Assembly: GCA_900542395.1 (NCBI GenBank)
Contig: UQNM01000033.1
Span: 1-27,463 of the forward strand
Length of the DNA stretch: 27,463 nt
Source: an uncultured Eubacteriales bacterium
GTDB lineage: Bacteria > Bacillota > Clostridia > Christensenellales > Aristaeellaceae
Direction: 5' to 3'
Part shown: positions 1 through 9,193 of the stretch, piece by piece
Numbering within the stretch: the stretch's first letter is position 1
Layout of the letters: each line of letters starts with the position of its first letter
The notes under the pieces: model-generated
Databases searched by the model: none
The model's input: the letters and a program-made list of their open reading frames with translations, nothing else
Told to the model about the DNA's origin: nothing
Position numbers and translations under genes: made by a program

Positions 1-276
1 CTGCGGGTTTTCCGACCACCATTTCCGGCAGCACGCGTCCGAGCAGAATTTTCGCTTGCGCCCACGGCTGGGCTGTACCAGCTCCGTGCCGCAGCACAGG
101 CAGGCTTTCGGAGGTTTGGAAGCCGTCCCGGCGCGTACCCCGGACAGTTGGTGCGCGACACAGTAATTTCGAACCGTATCGCGACTGATTCCCAGCTGTG
201 CCACAATCGCCCGGTAGCCCAGATTCCTGCCCCGCAGCGCCTGAATCTGCTTGCCCTGCTTATATGTCAGCGCTAT
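1..276 (-). CDS. HTH plus zinc-finger DNA-binding protein, partial, possible lost start codon
   Basis: The minus strand reads 92 codons without a stop and runs off the left edge of the window. The N-terminal ~45 residues form a sigma-70 region 4/resolvase-like helix-turn-helix (ALTYKQGKQIQALR...GYRAIVAQLGISRDTVRNYC). The next part carries a zinc-finger-like pair of Cys clusters (CLCCG and FCSDACC) ahead of a WW motif. Small HTH plus zinc-finger proteins of this kind are common near mobile elements in Clostridia; the cellular role is unknown. A strong AAGGAG ribosome-binding site lies at 285-290, but the codon 8 nt downstream, where ATG is expected, is ATA (274-276). No in-frame ATG, GTG or TTG is nearby. 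Either translation starts at a rare codon or the gene is losing function. The coding frame itself is intact as far as it can be seen. Confidence 0.6.
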   Translation of the reverse strand, partial: MALTYKQGKQIQALRGRNLGYRAIVAQLGISRDTVRNYCVAHQLSGVRAGTASKPPKACLCCGTELVQPSRGRKRKFCSDACCRKWWSENPQ

Positions 277-410
277 ACAAATCGCTCCTTCTGAATAATT
301 GCATTTACGCAACGTAATGGAATTTACTCGCGGGTTAACTCGTTATATAATATGAAGTGTATAGTATTCCAAAAACTGGAATCCGGAAAACAAGTAAACT
401 TGAAAAACTA

Positions 411-439
411 TTGCTGTGAATGAGGTTTAGGGGTATAAT
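411..439 (+). promoter_or_regulatory. Sigma-A-type promoter of the secreted protein gene
   Basis: TTGCTG (411-416) and TATAAT (434-439) are separated by 17 nt and lie just upstream of the gene starting at 475. A second possible pair, TTTACT (323-328) and TATAAT (346-351), also has a 17-nt spacer, so a tandem promoter is possible. Confidence 0.65.
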
Positions 440-474
440 AATTTTATAAAGCAATCAAAGGAGATGACTGGAAT

Positions 475-996
475 ATGTTCTTGAAACGGTGTTTGATTCT
501 GTTCTGTATGTTATCGTTACTGACCCTGGCAGCTGTTGCAGAATCCCCCCTCAGTTTTCCATGTGATTCCGAACTGTCCCCTTTCCTGTCCAGAAGCGAA
601 CACGATGTCACATTCAAAATTGACCTCGAAAACAACTACCGCATAGAAACCGACTATTGGGGCGACGAACCCATGTTGGTGGAATCCGGTTCGTTTCTGA
701 TCCTTGATGATGAATTTATGCTTGTTAACCTCCGCTTTTCAAAAGAATATGATTACTCGCAGGATTACGGAGGAAACCTGCCTGACATAATTTTGCTCGC
801 CAATTTTGATTTGAACATTGTCGATGATACCAACCCACCAGAGTGGCGCGTCTGGATGTACCCGGATGAAGACGATCCCTATGCTTTCCATTATGCTGGG
901 ACTTGGAATCGGCAACAGGGGTACGGTCTTTATTTTTATGGTATTCAGGAAAATGCACAGGGGGAAACCACGGAGTGTTTTTATTTAACTCCATGA
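475..996 (+). CDS. Small secreted protein of unknown function
   Basis: This is a 173-residue protein with a clear N-terminal signal peptide: MFLKR, a hydrophobic core to about residue 20, and a likely type I cleavage after AAVA at residue 22. The mature part is acidic, rich in Asp, Glu and aromatic residues, and probably mostly beta structure. It keeps two cysteines (about residues 30 and 168) that could form a disulphide. There is no lipobox, membrane segment or cell-wall anchor, so it is probably released or loosely surface-associated. AAGGAG sits 9 nt before the ATG. The gene has its own promoter and is monocistronic, with a hairpin right after the stop. I do not recognise a family. It is the only apparently intact gene in an otherwise scarred 2 kb. 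Confidence 0.75.
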   Translation: MFLKRCLILFCMLSLLTLAAVAESPLSFPCDSELSPFLSRSEHDVTFKIDLENNYRIETDYWGDEPMLVESGSFLILDDEFMLVNLRFSKEYDYSQDYGGNLPDIILLANFDLNIVDDTNPPEWRVWMYPDEDDPYAFHYAGTWNRQQGYGLYFYGIQENAQGETTECFYLTP

Positions 997-1000
997 GTGT

Positions 1001-1039
1001 ATAGGAGCGGCTATGAGTTCATGTCATAGCCGCTCCTAT
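1001..1039 (+). terminator. Perfect 16-bp hairpin after the secreted protein gene
   Basis: ATAGGAGCGGCTATGA (1001-1016) pairs perfectly with 1024-1039 around a 7-nt loop, beginning 2 nt after the TGA stop. There is no proper T-run on either side, so it may act as an mRNA-stabilising 3' hairpin or a weak bidirectional terminator. Confidence 0.6.
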
Positions 1040-1079
1040 TAATCTAAGCTATCTTGATCTGCTTTATCGCCAAGAACTG

Positions 1080-1549
1080 TTAATGCTTAACATACTTTGA
1101 CCAGCCCCAGTGATCCCATTTTTCATTCATTTCCGTGAGGTTCGGTCCAGTTTCTTCACTATAAATCGCCTTCTGTCTAGGATTGTAAATAGCTCTGGAC
1201 TGGTAAACTGCATGGAGCATTTCCAATATACGCAACGCCTGACGGCGGTAAGCGCTCAGGGTCGCACGTCCAATGTGAAAATCAGCCTGTACGGTGTCCC
1301 ATGTGTCCTGACCGATGAACAAAGCAGATACTGCACCGCGAATCTTGATGGGTAGCGCATGAACAGCCGCCTCAAAGAACGTCACCTCATCGCTAACCAT
1401 CTGCAGCTCCTTCTCCATCTGTTCATACCACTCCCGGTTGATCCGCTCCCGGCGCTCCTGATAATCCAGCGCAATCTGTGCCGTCTTGTCCGACAGATTG
1501 CTGGTCTGTACACGTTCGCCATCCTGCCGGGGTGTGTACATCTGGCGCA
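1080..1549 (-). pseudogene. Truncated sigma-like/ArpU-like regulator fragment
   Basis: The minus strand encodes about 155 residues with a natural stop at 1080 but no native beginning. The frame continues rightward into sequence that is really the antisense of a Crp/FNR gene fragment. The recognisable part starts near RQMYTPRQDGERVQTSNLSD, continues through a helical DYQERRERINREWYEQMEKEL segment, and ends in an HTH-like stretch (GRATLSAYRRQALRIL). This resembles small sigma-70-region-4/ArpU-like regulators carried by clostridial phages and conjugative elements, which usually have extra N-terminal residues that are absent here. I call it a 5'-truncated remnant; the family assignment is from motif memory only. 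Confidence 0.5.
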
Positions 1550-1778
1550 CATGAATCATCGCACCACGCGGGACAAGCTGCTTTCCTACCTCTCCGCAGA
1601 GGCGCGCAGACAAAGGAGCTGCACATTCACCGTGCCGTTCAATCGTCAGCAGCTGGCCGATTATCTCGGCGTACAGCGTGCCGCCATGTATGCCGAGCTG
1701 TCCAGAATGCAGAAGGATGGCCTGATCGAATACCATCGTAACCGCTTTACCTTTCTCACTGTCGATCAGCTCTTATGA
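1550..1778 (+). pseudogene. C-terminal HTH fragment of a Crp/FNR-family regulator
   Basis: From about 1550 the plus strand reads HRTTRDKLLSYLSAEARRQ, then FNRQQLADYLGVQRAAMYAELSRMQKDGLIEYHRNRFTFL, ending at TGA 1776-1778. This is the classic C-terminal winged-helix DNA-binding domain of Crp/FNR regulators. The ~150-residue cyclic-nucleotide-binding-like sensor domain that should precede it is missing: upstream in the same frame the sequence is the antisense of the neighbouring fragment. The C-terminus looks close to natural. Without a sensor domain or an RBS it is a remnant. Confidence 0.75.
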
Positions 1779-2167
1779 CCGATTACAGTCATGTGGTCTA
1801 TGCCCTCAGCGCGTTTGCGCTCATAAAGCGCATGAATTGCCGAGTCTTTGAAGGCTGCAACTGTAGAAGCGAGCCAGATTGCCCGGCGCAGGTAGGGCGA
1901 ACCGCGCTTGGACATCTTCATTCTGGTGCCGGAGAAGTCGCCGGATTGCTTTACAGTCGGATCGACGCCTGCATAAGCAGCAAGTTTGGCAGATGAAGAG
2001 AAACGCCTGATGTCACCGCCAATTTCAGAAAGGATGACGGCAGCAAGGGTTGGGTCGATGCCAGTAATATTTGTAAGCTGCGTATCAAAACCGGACAGCA
2101 GGCGGTCAATTTCGGTATCGAAAACGTCTACGGACGCTTCCAGAGAGCGAATCTGTTCGATTTTCCA
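1766..2167 (-). pseudogene. IS110-family transposase, C-terminal fragment
   Basis: Read on the minus strand, about 134 codons match the C-terminal Transposase_20 domain of IS110/IS1111 elements: ITGIDPTLAAVILSEIGGDI, SSSAKLAAYAGVDPTVKQSG, then MKMSKRGSPYLRRAIWLAS, ending ...HMTVIGHKS at TGA 1766-1768. The N-terminal RuvC-like DEDD catalytic domain is missing; the fragment begins at a junction near 2165, close to the response-regulator terminator. Its 3' end overlaps the Crp/FNR fragment by 13 nt on the opposite strand. It cannot be an active transposase and marks past insertion and deletion in this stretch. Confidence 0.85.
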
Positions 2168-2237
2168 AAATGGAAATGGGTTCGGATTTTTTCATAATCA
2201 AATTCTGTTTTTCTACGCTTCTTATGCAGATACGTTG

Positions 2238-2272
2238 AAAAAAGGATGTCCGAGTCATCGACTCGTCATCCT
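2238..2272 (-). terminator. Rho-independent terminator of the transport/two-component operon
   Basis: On the minus strand AGGATG/CATCCT and CGAGTC/GACTCG stack with a small internal loop around a 3-nt loop, followed by a T6 run (2243 to 2238). It lies about 25 nt after the response-regulator stop. Confidence 0.8.
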
Positions 2273-2295
2273 CTTCCATCTGTTTCCCTTTTCCG

Positions 2296-3048
2296 TCACT
2301 TCCGCTTTCCAAAATCCCGCGGCGTCATGCCCGTATAGCGCTTGAATACGGCGCAAAAATGCTTATAATCGCTGAATCCGGTCTTTTCCGCGACTTCCGA
2401 CGTTCTTCCACCGTTTTTGAGCAGAGCGGCCGCGCGTTTGACGCGCTGCGTATTGAGCGTATCCAAAAAGGTTTGCCCCGTACTTTGCTTAAACCGGCGG
2501 CTCAGGTAACTGGCGGAAATCATCATCTCGTCAGCCAATTCCTCGATGGAGAGCTTCGTATCGCTGGCAGCCACAATCCTGCGCAGCGCCGTTTCGACGT
2601 ATTCATCCGTATACGCAAGTCGCTTGAGCAATTCTTCCGCCGAAAACGAGCCGGGCGTTTCGAGCTGTTCCTGGGGTTCCTCCGTTTCCCGAATGCGCGC
2701 CAGCAGCTCCGCCAGCCGCTTTTCATCCAACGGCTTGAGCAGATAATCATACGCATGTATGGAAATCGCCTTCTGCGCATAATCAAATTCAGCATAGCTT
2801 GTAAAGATGATAATATGAAAACGGTAGACGGCCAGCGCGCGTTCCAGCATTTCAAAGCCGTCCATCTCCGGCATGCGTATATCCGTGATGACGACGTCCG
2901 GGCGTCTTTCGACGATCTGTTCCAGCCCGCTTTTTCCATCGCCCGCGCTGCCGATGACCGTGCAGCCCATATCGGCCCACGGCAGCGTCTTGACCAGCCC
3001 GTTACGGATCATATCCTCATCCTCGACGATCATCACCCGCAGAATCAT
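2296..3048 (-). CDS. AraC-type response regulator (YesN-like)
   Basis: This 250-residue regulator has an N-terminal receiver domain (1-~120) and a C-terminal AraC/XylS double HTH (~150-247). In the receiver, the acidic pocket is VMIVEDED, the phospho-acceptor is Asp56 (VVITDIRMP), Thr83 lies in FTSYAEF and the conserved Lys is in LLKPLDEKR. The DNA-binding part shows the first helix pair (ISASYLSRRFKQSTGQTFLDTL) and the second ending YFxxxF-like as FSDYKHFCAVFKRYTGMTPRDF. Its start overlaps the kinase stop by 4 nt (GAATGA), so the two are translationally coupled. The linker is short compared with many YesN proteins (often 400-500 residues). It most likely activates the transporter operon upstream; the target promoter is not proven. 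Confidence 0.92.
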   Translation of the reverse strand: MILRVMIVEDEDMIRNGLVKTLPWADMGCTVIGSAGDGKSGLEQIVERRPDVVITDIRMPEMDGFEMLERALAVYRFHIIIFTSYAEFDYAQKAISIHAYDYLLKPLDEKRLAELLARIRETEEPQEQLETPGSFSAEELLKRLAYTDEYVETALRRIVAASDTKLSIEELADEMMISASYLSRRFKQSTGQTFLDTLNTQRVKRAAALLKNGGRTSEVAEKTGFSDYKHFCAVFKRYTGMTPRDFGKRK

Positions 3049-4730
3049 TCCGTCTCACCCTCTCCTCCCGGAAGACTCAAAACCACTTCCGTCGTCCGGC
3101 TTTGTTGCGTTTGGATGCGTATGCCGTAGCGCTCGCCGTACATCAACCGAAGCCGATCGTGTACATTCATCAGACCGAAGCTCGTTTTGCGTTCCATATC
3201 CGGGTTTTCCATGTACCGCGTCAGCGTTTCCATCACTTCCGGCTCGATGCCCGGCCCATTATCCCGAACGGAAATCTCCAGCCGTTCGCCGACGCATCGC
3301 GCCTCAATCTCGATTTTCAGTTCGCGCTTTTTCTCCATGCCGTATTTGACGGCGTTTTCCAAAATTGGCTGAACGATCAGCTTCGGGATGCGCCGCCGCA
3401 TCAATTCATCCGGAATCCGCGTTTCATACGAAAGCCGACTGCCAAAGCGCATTTTGAGAATACTCATGTAGCTCTCAATGTACCGGAGATCTTCCTTCAA
3501 AGAAACGGTCATTCCTTCCTGCTTGATCGAATAGCGCATAAGCTGCGCAAGCTGAACCATCGCCGCATCCGCCGCACTCGGATCGAGCCGAACCATAAAG
3601 CGGATGTTTTCCAGCGTGTTAAACAGAAAATGCGGGTTGAACTGGCTTTCCATCTGCCGAATCTGCGCCACTGCCGTATCCCGCCCCAGCTTTACGCTCT
3701 TTTCCATGGATTTCCGGACGTTTTCAAGCATGGTGTTGTAGGCCTGCGCGATGACCTGAAATTCGTCGTGGCTGCTGATGGTCAATTCCGTATTCAGATT
3801 GCCGTGGCTGACGAGATCGCACGCCGTCGCAATTTCGTCGATCACCCGCGTTTTTTCCTGCGCAACCCGTTTGGTGCTGATCTGAATCGCAGCAATCATC
3901 GTCGCGAAGAACACCAGCACCATGAGCAGCAAAAAACGTGCCGTGCGCAGAACGTCCCCGCAGGGAAGCGCCGCGTACACCCTGTATGTTCTACAAGCTT
4001 CTGAGCTGATGTAATACAACCCCCACGGCGTATCCTTGACGCCGTTCGCCTGCCGAACGTCCGCCTCCAGCTTGTTGAATCTGCCCGCAAAAACATGCGC
4101 GCCGCCGACAAAAACCGTGTCAAACCGATCGGTAATCAGCACATCGTCCGTGTTGCCGGCAACGGTTTTGCGGAAACCGTTCTCCGTCATCGCCATGCAC
4201 AGATAGCCGCTCGGCTCCCCTGCCTCGTCAAACAGACGCGCGCCCATCAGCAGGCAGGGCTCGCCGCCGCGCAGCACCTGAGAGGCGGTTTCGCCTCGTC
4301 GATCCGGAATGTTGTGCAGGAACTGCCAGCGGACGGTATCCGTCAAAGACGCGTCGCCGCCGGATGTAAAGATCGCCTGCTCGCTCTCGTCATAAATCAA
4401 CGCCTGCGGCCTTGACGCCATGCCGTTGATCCGGCGATACAAGCGCCCGTTGATCTCCGCACGCTCGCTGACGCTCTGCTCATAGACTTCGGGTCTCAGC
4501 GAGTCCTGCATGTTCAAGAGAACATCCTCGATCGTCTCCAGCTCCGAGGAAAAAGCCCCGGCCGCCTGTATTCGATCTTCATCCGTGCGATGGATGATGT
4601 TACTGATGAATAGCCCGCCCATCACAGCGAACACCACCAGCAACGCGCAAAAAAGCGGGAGCAGGGCATAAATCAGCAGAAGCCGCCTCAAATCATCGCG
4701 AAAGCGCGTTTGCTTCTTCTGCACGTTCAT
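3045..4730 (-). CDS. Sensor histidine kinase, YesM/LytS-type (HisKA-7TM-like His_kinase family)
   Basis: This is a 561-residue membrane kinase. Transmembrane segment 1 is about residues 16-42 and segment 2 about 266-286, enclosing a ~220-residue extracytoplasmic sensor region. A HAMP-like linker follows (to ~340), then the His_kinase motif QFNPHFLFNTLENIRFMV with His367 as phospho-acceptor. The HATPase part has the N-box QPILENAVKYG (Asn459) and the G-box DNGPGI (490-495). AAAGGGG lies 7 nt before the ATG. It is 21 nt downstream of the permease gene and 4-nt coupled to the response regulator. The arrangement resembles kinases that sense a solute bound to a partner binding protein; here the binding protein is encoded in the same operon, so ligand sensing may be binding-protein assisted (inference). 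Confidence 0.92.
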   Translation of the reverse strand: MNVQKKQTRFRDDLRRLLLIYALLPLFCALLVVFAVMGGLFISNIIHRTDEDRIQAAGAFSSELETIEDVLLNMQDSLRPEVYEQSVSERAEINGRLYRRINGMASRPQALIYDESEQAIFTSGGDASLTDTVRWQFLHNIPDRRGETASQVLRGGEPCLLMGARLFDEAGEPSGYLCMAMTENGFRKTVAGNTDDVLITDRFDTVFVGGAHVFAGRFNKLEADVRQANGVKDTPWGLYYISSEACRTYRVYAALPCGDVLRTARFLLLMVLVFFATMIAAIQISTKRVAQEKTRVIDEIATACDLVSHGNLNTELTISSHDEFQVIAQAYNTMLENVRKSMEKSVKLGRDTAVAQIRQMESQFNPHFLFNTLENIRFMVRLDPSAADAAMVQLAQLMRYSIKQEGMTVSLKEDLRYIESYMSILKMRFGSRLSYETRIPDELMRRRIPKLIVQPILENAVKYGMEKKRELKIEIEARCVGERLEISVRDNGPGIEPEVMETLTRYMENPDMERKTSFGLMNVHDRLRLMYGERYGIRIQTQQSRTTEVVLSLPGGEGETE

Positions 4731-4751
4731 GTCCCTGCCCCTTTATTCACA

Positions 4752-6399
4752 TCACATCGTAACGTCTCTGCTGCCGCTGATCTTGAAGAAGACGAGCAGC
4801 GAAATGACCGTCGTACAGGTCAGAATGGTCGCCAGCGCCGCCGCCGTGCCGTAGCTCGCGCGGATGACCTCGTTATAAATCGCGACGGACATCGTTCTGG
4901 TTCTGCTGGTATAGAGCATGACGGACGAACTCAGTTCGTTAATCAGCGTAATCCAGCTCAGAATCGCGCCGGAAACAACGCCCGGCAGCATCATTTTAGC
5001 CGTCACCTTGAAGAACGCCTTCATCGGCGAATCGCCCAGCGAAATCGCGGCCTCTTCCACGCTCGGACTGATCTGGTAGAGAATCGCAGAGCTGGAGCGC
5101 AGCGTGTAGGCGAGGCGGCGAATGACCAGTGAAATGATCATGATCGTCGCCGTTCCGGATAGAATCATCGGGTCGCCCTTGCCGTTGAACGCCAGCAGCA
5201 GCGTAATACCCAGAACGGAACCCGGAACGATGTACGGGAACATCGCTATGGTATCGATCAAGCTGGTCAGCGGGCTCTTCCTTCTCACGGAGAGATACGC
5301 GATGAACATGCCCAGCACCACAATAATCGCCAGCGCAATGATGCAGTACAAGTAGGTGTTGCGAATAGCCGACCACGCCGTGCCGAAAACCTTGGTGTAG
5401 CTTTCAAGCGAATAGCCGTCCACGAAATACTGGATCTCCGTCTTTCGGAACGACGTCCAGACAATCACCAGATGCGGCAGCACGGAGAACACGACGAGGA
5501 TGTATGTGAACACGTGCATCAGTACATTCTTGACGCCGCGCGCCTGCTCGGGCTGAATGGGCCGCATGGCGCTCATTGTAAAGCTCTTTTTGTTCACATA
5601 CCATTTCTGCATCAGGAACAGCACCGCTGTGATGACCACCATGATGGACGCCATCGCCGAGGCAAAGTAGGCCGAGCCGCCGGATTCGCCGACAAACTCA
5701 ATATAGATTTTCGTCGGCAAAACGTCAAATCCTTCACCGATTAATGCGGGCGTGCCAAAATCCGCCATACAATTCATGAACACCAGCAGCGCGGATGCGA
5801 TGGCCGTCGGCATCACCAGCGGCATCACAACCGTAAACACCTTGCGGATGCCGTAGCAGCCAAGGCTCTCTGCCGCCTCGCAAACCGCCACGTCGATCTT
5901 CTTGAGCGCGCCGCTGACATACATGTAAATAAACGGATAGAGTTTGAGGGTGAACACCAGCAGCATCCCGCCGAAGCCGTAAATCGACGGCATCTTGATT
6001 CCAAACACATTGGAAAGGAACGTGGTGATGACGCCGCTGCGCCCCAGCAGAAGAATCCACGAATACGCGCCGATGAAATTCGGGCTCATCATCGAGATGA
6101 TAATCAGGATTTCGACGATACCCTTTCCCCGAATCTTATAGAAGGACATAAAATACGCCAACGGCACACCAATCACCAGCGAGCAAATCGTGACGCAAAC
6201 CGTCAGCTTCAGGGAATTGAGCAGCGAGCGATAATAAAACTTCTTTCCAAAGAATTTCTGGAAATTGGCCAGCGTAAATTCGCCCGTTCCCTCCTTGAGG
6301 AAGCCGTCGATGAACAGCGAAATCAGCGGATAGATCAGAAACAGCGCAAACACCGCGATGATGCCGATCGTGACCACCGTCCAGAAATCAAATTGCAGT

Positions 6400-6413
<14 letters not shown>
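4752..6413 (-). CDS. ABC transporter permease, fused two-domain FbpB/AfuB type
   Basis: This 553-residue integral membrane protein has two BPD_transp_1 (MetI-like) halves fused in tandem, each about six transmembrane helices, as in FbpB/AfuB/PhnU-type permeases. Each half carries an EAA-type cytoplasmic loop: CEAAESLGCYGIRKVFTVVM in the first and EEAAISLGDSPMKAFFKVTA in the second, which contact the ATPase dimer. The N-terminus is short and charged (MKKRKLQFDFW) before the first helix. Its ATG overlaps the 3' end of the ATPase gene by 14 nt. Length is normal for the family. Together with the two genes upstream it forms a complete importer. The family alone does not fix the substrate. Confidence 0.92.
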
Positions 6414-7524
<1,111 letters not shown>

Positions 7525-7550
7525 CGTTCGCACCCCTCATTTCATGGTTC

Positions 7551-7587
7551 GGGCAGGGTTTATATCGCTCTTTCTGAAAGCCTGCCC
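7551..7587 (-). promoter_or_regulatory. Hairpin upstream of the ATPase gene
   Basis: GGGCAGGGTTT (7551-7561) pairs with AAAGCCTGCCC (7577-7587), an 11-bp stem with one mismatch, 12 nt from the ATPase Shine-Dalgarno. It could act as an intercistronic stabiliser or block readthrough; it has no T-run. Confidence 0.5.
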
Positions 7588-7599
7588 CTTCATTTTTCT

Positions 7600-7652
7600 A
7601 AAAAGGAAGCTGCCGGACAGCTTGCCCGATCGGGCTGCCGCACGACAGCTTC
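7600..7652 (-). terminator. Attenuator-type terminator after the binding-protein gene
   Basis: On the minus strand GAAGCTG (7652-7646) pairs with CAGCTTC (7612-7606), enclosing an inner palindrome GCCCGATCGGGC (7624-7635), and a T5 run follows (7604-7600). Partial readthrough here would give the usual excess of binding protein over ATPase and permease. Confidence 0.6.
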
Positions 7653-7688
7653 TCCAAAGTTTATGCCGTATTCAATCCGTTCGGCGGA

Positions 7689-8699
7689 TTACTCAGCGGC
7701 GTCCACGAGCGCTTCCTGGAACATTTCGATCCATTCCCGCTTGTGCTCGGAGGCAACCGTCTCATCATCCTTGATGACGTTGATGGAAGACATGCTCTGC
7801 ATCGCGTTGGTTTCCGGCACGTCCTTGCGGATGGTGCGGCGGAACTGCGTTTCATTCATGTAAACCTGCGCGTCGTATCCGGTCAGCCAATCCAGGAACG
7901 CGCGGGCGCTGACAACGTTCGGGCAATCCTTGACGATGTACACGCCGTCGCCGCGGATGATAACGCCTTCATTCATGTAAACGACCTTGATGTTGCCCTG
8001 AGACACATATGTCGCGGCACCCTGCTCGAAGGTCAGGCCGACGGTGTATTCGCCGTCCGCAACGCCCTTGTACACGGCGGAAGAGCTGTTCACGCAGCCG
8101 TTGGGCAGCTGCTTGCAGAATTCCTTCACATAATCCCAGCCGTTCGGCTGTCCGTCGGTGCCCATCGCGTAGAGCATATTGACCAGATGCTCGAAGGACG
8201 AGGAAGACGCCTGCGGATCAGCGAAAACGATCTTGCCCTTCAGCGCCGGATTGAGCAGATCCGCATAGCCGTTGATCTCGATGTCGCCGATCAGATCGGT
8301 GTTGATCATGATGACGGAAGGCACGCAGTCAAAGCGGGTCAGGTTGCCTTCCACGTTCTTGTATTCGTCGTAGAACGCATCCTCGTTCACGCAGGTATAA
8401 TCCTGGAAATATTGGCTGCTGTTCTTGACGGTGCCGATCGTGCCGGACCAGAGAATGTCGCACTGCGGCTTCTCGCTTTCAGCCGCGATGCGCTTGAGCG
8501 CGTCGCCCGTGCCCATCGCCAGACACTCGGTCTTGATGCCGGTATCCGCCTCAAACATCGCCAGCATGTTTTCGATCATGGACGTGGTCAGCGGGCTGTA
8601 CAGAACCAGCTTGCCGGTCGCCGCAGGTTCTTCAGCCACCGCGGCAACCATACCGCACACGAGCAGCGCGCACAACAGCACAGCAAAGATCCTCTTCAT
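7689..8699 (-). CDS. Extracellular solute-binding protein (AfuA/FutA/PhnS-like class)
   Basis: This 336-residue exported protein has a signal peptide with probable cleavage after AAVA (residue 22). No convincing lipobox is present (LLVC lacks the small residue before Cys), which is unusual for a Gram-positive binding protein that needs a membrane anchor. The mature part has the family hallmarks: YSPLTTSMIENMLAMFEADTGIKTE at the start, a ligand-loop segment DPQASSSSFEHL and EQGAATYVSQGNIKVVY. The tandem Tyr pair that binds iron in FbpA-type proteins is not seen, while the Ser-rich loop is typical of phosphate-ester or phosphonate binders. AGGAGGT lies 7 nt before ATG. It is the first gene of the operon, behind its own promoter. 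Confidence 0.88.
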   Translation of the reverse strand: MKRIFAVLLCALLVCGMVAAVAEEPAATGKLVLYSPLTTSMIENMLAMFEADTGIKTECLAMGTGDALKRIAAESEKPQCDILWSGTIGTVKNSSQYFQDYTCVNEDAFYDEYKNVEGNLTRFDCVPSVIMINTDLIGDIEINGYADLLNPALKGKIVFADPQASSSSFEHLVNMLYAMGTDGQPNGWDYVKEFCKQLPNGCVNSSSAVYKGVADGEYTVGLTFEQGAATYVSQGNIKVVYMNEGVIIRGDGVYIVKDCPNVVSARAFLDWLTGYDAQVYMNETQFRRTIRKDVPETNAMQSMSSINVIKDDETVASEHKREWIEMFQEALVDAAE

Positions 8700-8756
8700 A
8701 TCAGTTTACCTCCTGTTTTTTTCCGCCGATGATTCCGTTCGGCGTTTGCTAGTTTT

Positions 8757-8786
8757 ATTATATATGCGTGTTGCATGATTTTTCAA
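8757..8786 (-). promoter_or_regulatory. Promoter of the transporter/two-component operon
   Basis: On the minus strand TTGAAA (8786-8781) and TATAAT (8762-8757) are 18 nt apart, about 60 nt before the binding-protein ATG. The long 5' leader leaves room for response-regulator binding upstream, but no direct-repeat operator is obvious. Confidence 0.65.
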
Positions 8787-8957
8787 CCGTTTTTTCTGCT
8801 TATTTGTCCGTTTTTCTGAACATGCACCCGTTTATATGCACAATTTCACGTATCATAAACTGTATCATTCTTCTTCGGCTGCTTTTTCGTTTTATCGTTC
8901 TTGAGGGATATGCCATAATAGAGCCGTACCATTTCACATGCCAAGGGAGAATCGTTT

Positions 8958-9060
8958 ATGCCGCCAATTACCGTGATGATTAAGCCCGTATCCGGTGCTC
9001 GCAACATTCGTTGCCGTTCGTTGCTTTTATGCCGACGAAATGAAGCGCCGAACAAGATCA
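8958..9060 (+). pseudogene. N-terminal remnant of a radical-SAM/SPASM sulfatase-maturase-like protein
   Basis: AGGGAG precedes ATG 8958, and the frame begins MPPITVMIKPVSGARNIRC, which closely follows the N-terminus of anaerobic sulfatase-maturating enzymes (MPP..xxIKPxSGxCNxRCxYCFYAD). After that the frame shifts: CFYADEMKRRT continues in another plus frame (about 9021-9055). The first iron-sulphur Cys is replaced by Arg, the Tyr-Cys of the CxxxCxxC motif is disrupted by the shift, and the original frame stops at 9107 inside a terminator. Only about 35 of the usual ~370 residues remain. It is therefore a dead fragment, retaining its start and RBS. Confidence 0.6.
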
Positions 9061-9073
9061 TCCGCCATAACGA

Positions 9074-9117
9074 AAAAATTCCGCCAGAGTCTTATCACTG
9101 TCTCTGACGGAATTTTT
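9074..9117. terminator. Bidirectional terminator-like hairpin
   Basis: AAAAATTCCGCCAGAG (9074-9089) pairs with CTCTGACGGAATTTTT (9102-9117) with one mismatch and a 12-nt loop. The A5 and T5 flanks allow termination in either direction. It immediately follows the radical-SAM remnant. Confidence 0.75.
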
Positions 9118-9193
9118 CTTATGCGGCCTTTAACTGATTTTCCTGTTCCACGCGCTCCCTGTCCTCAACCGTTCAAAGCGCGCAGTTTTCTTT

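Noticed and set aside
2359..4004. Plus-strand frames opposite the kinase and response regulator
   Set aside because: They lie antisense to genes with complete catalytic motifs and are compositionally shadow-like.
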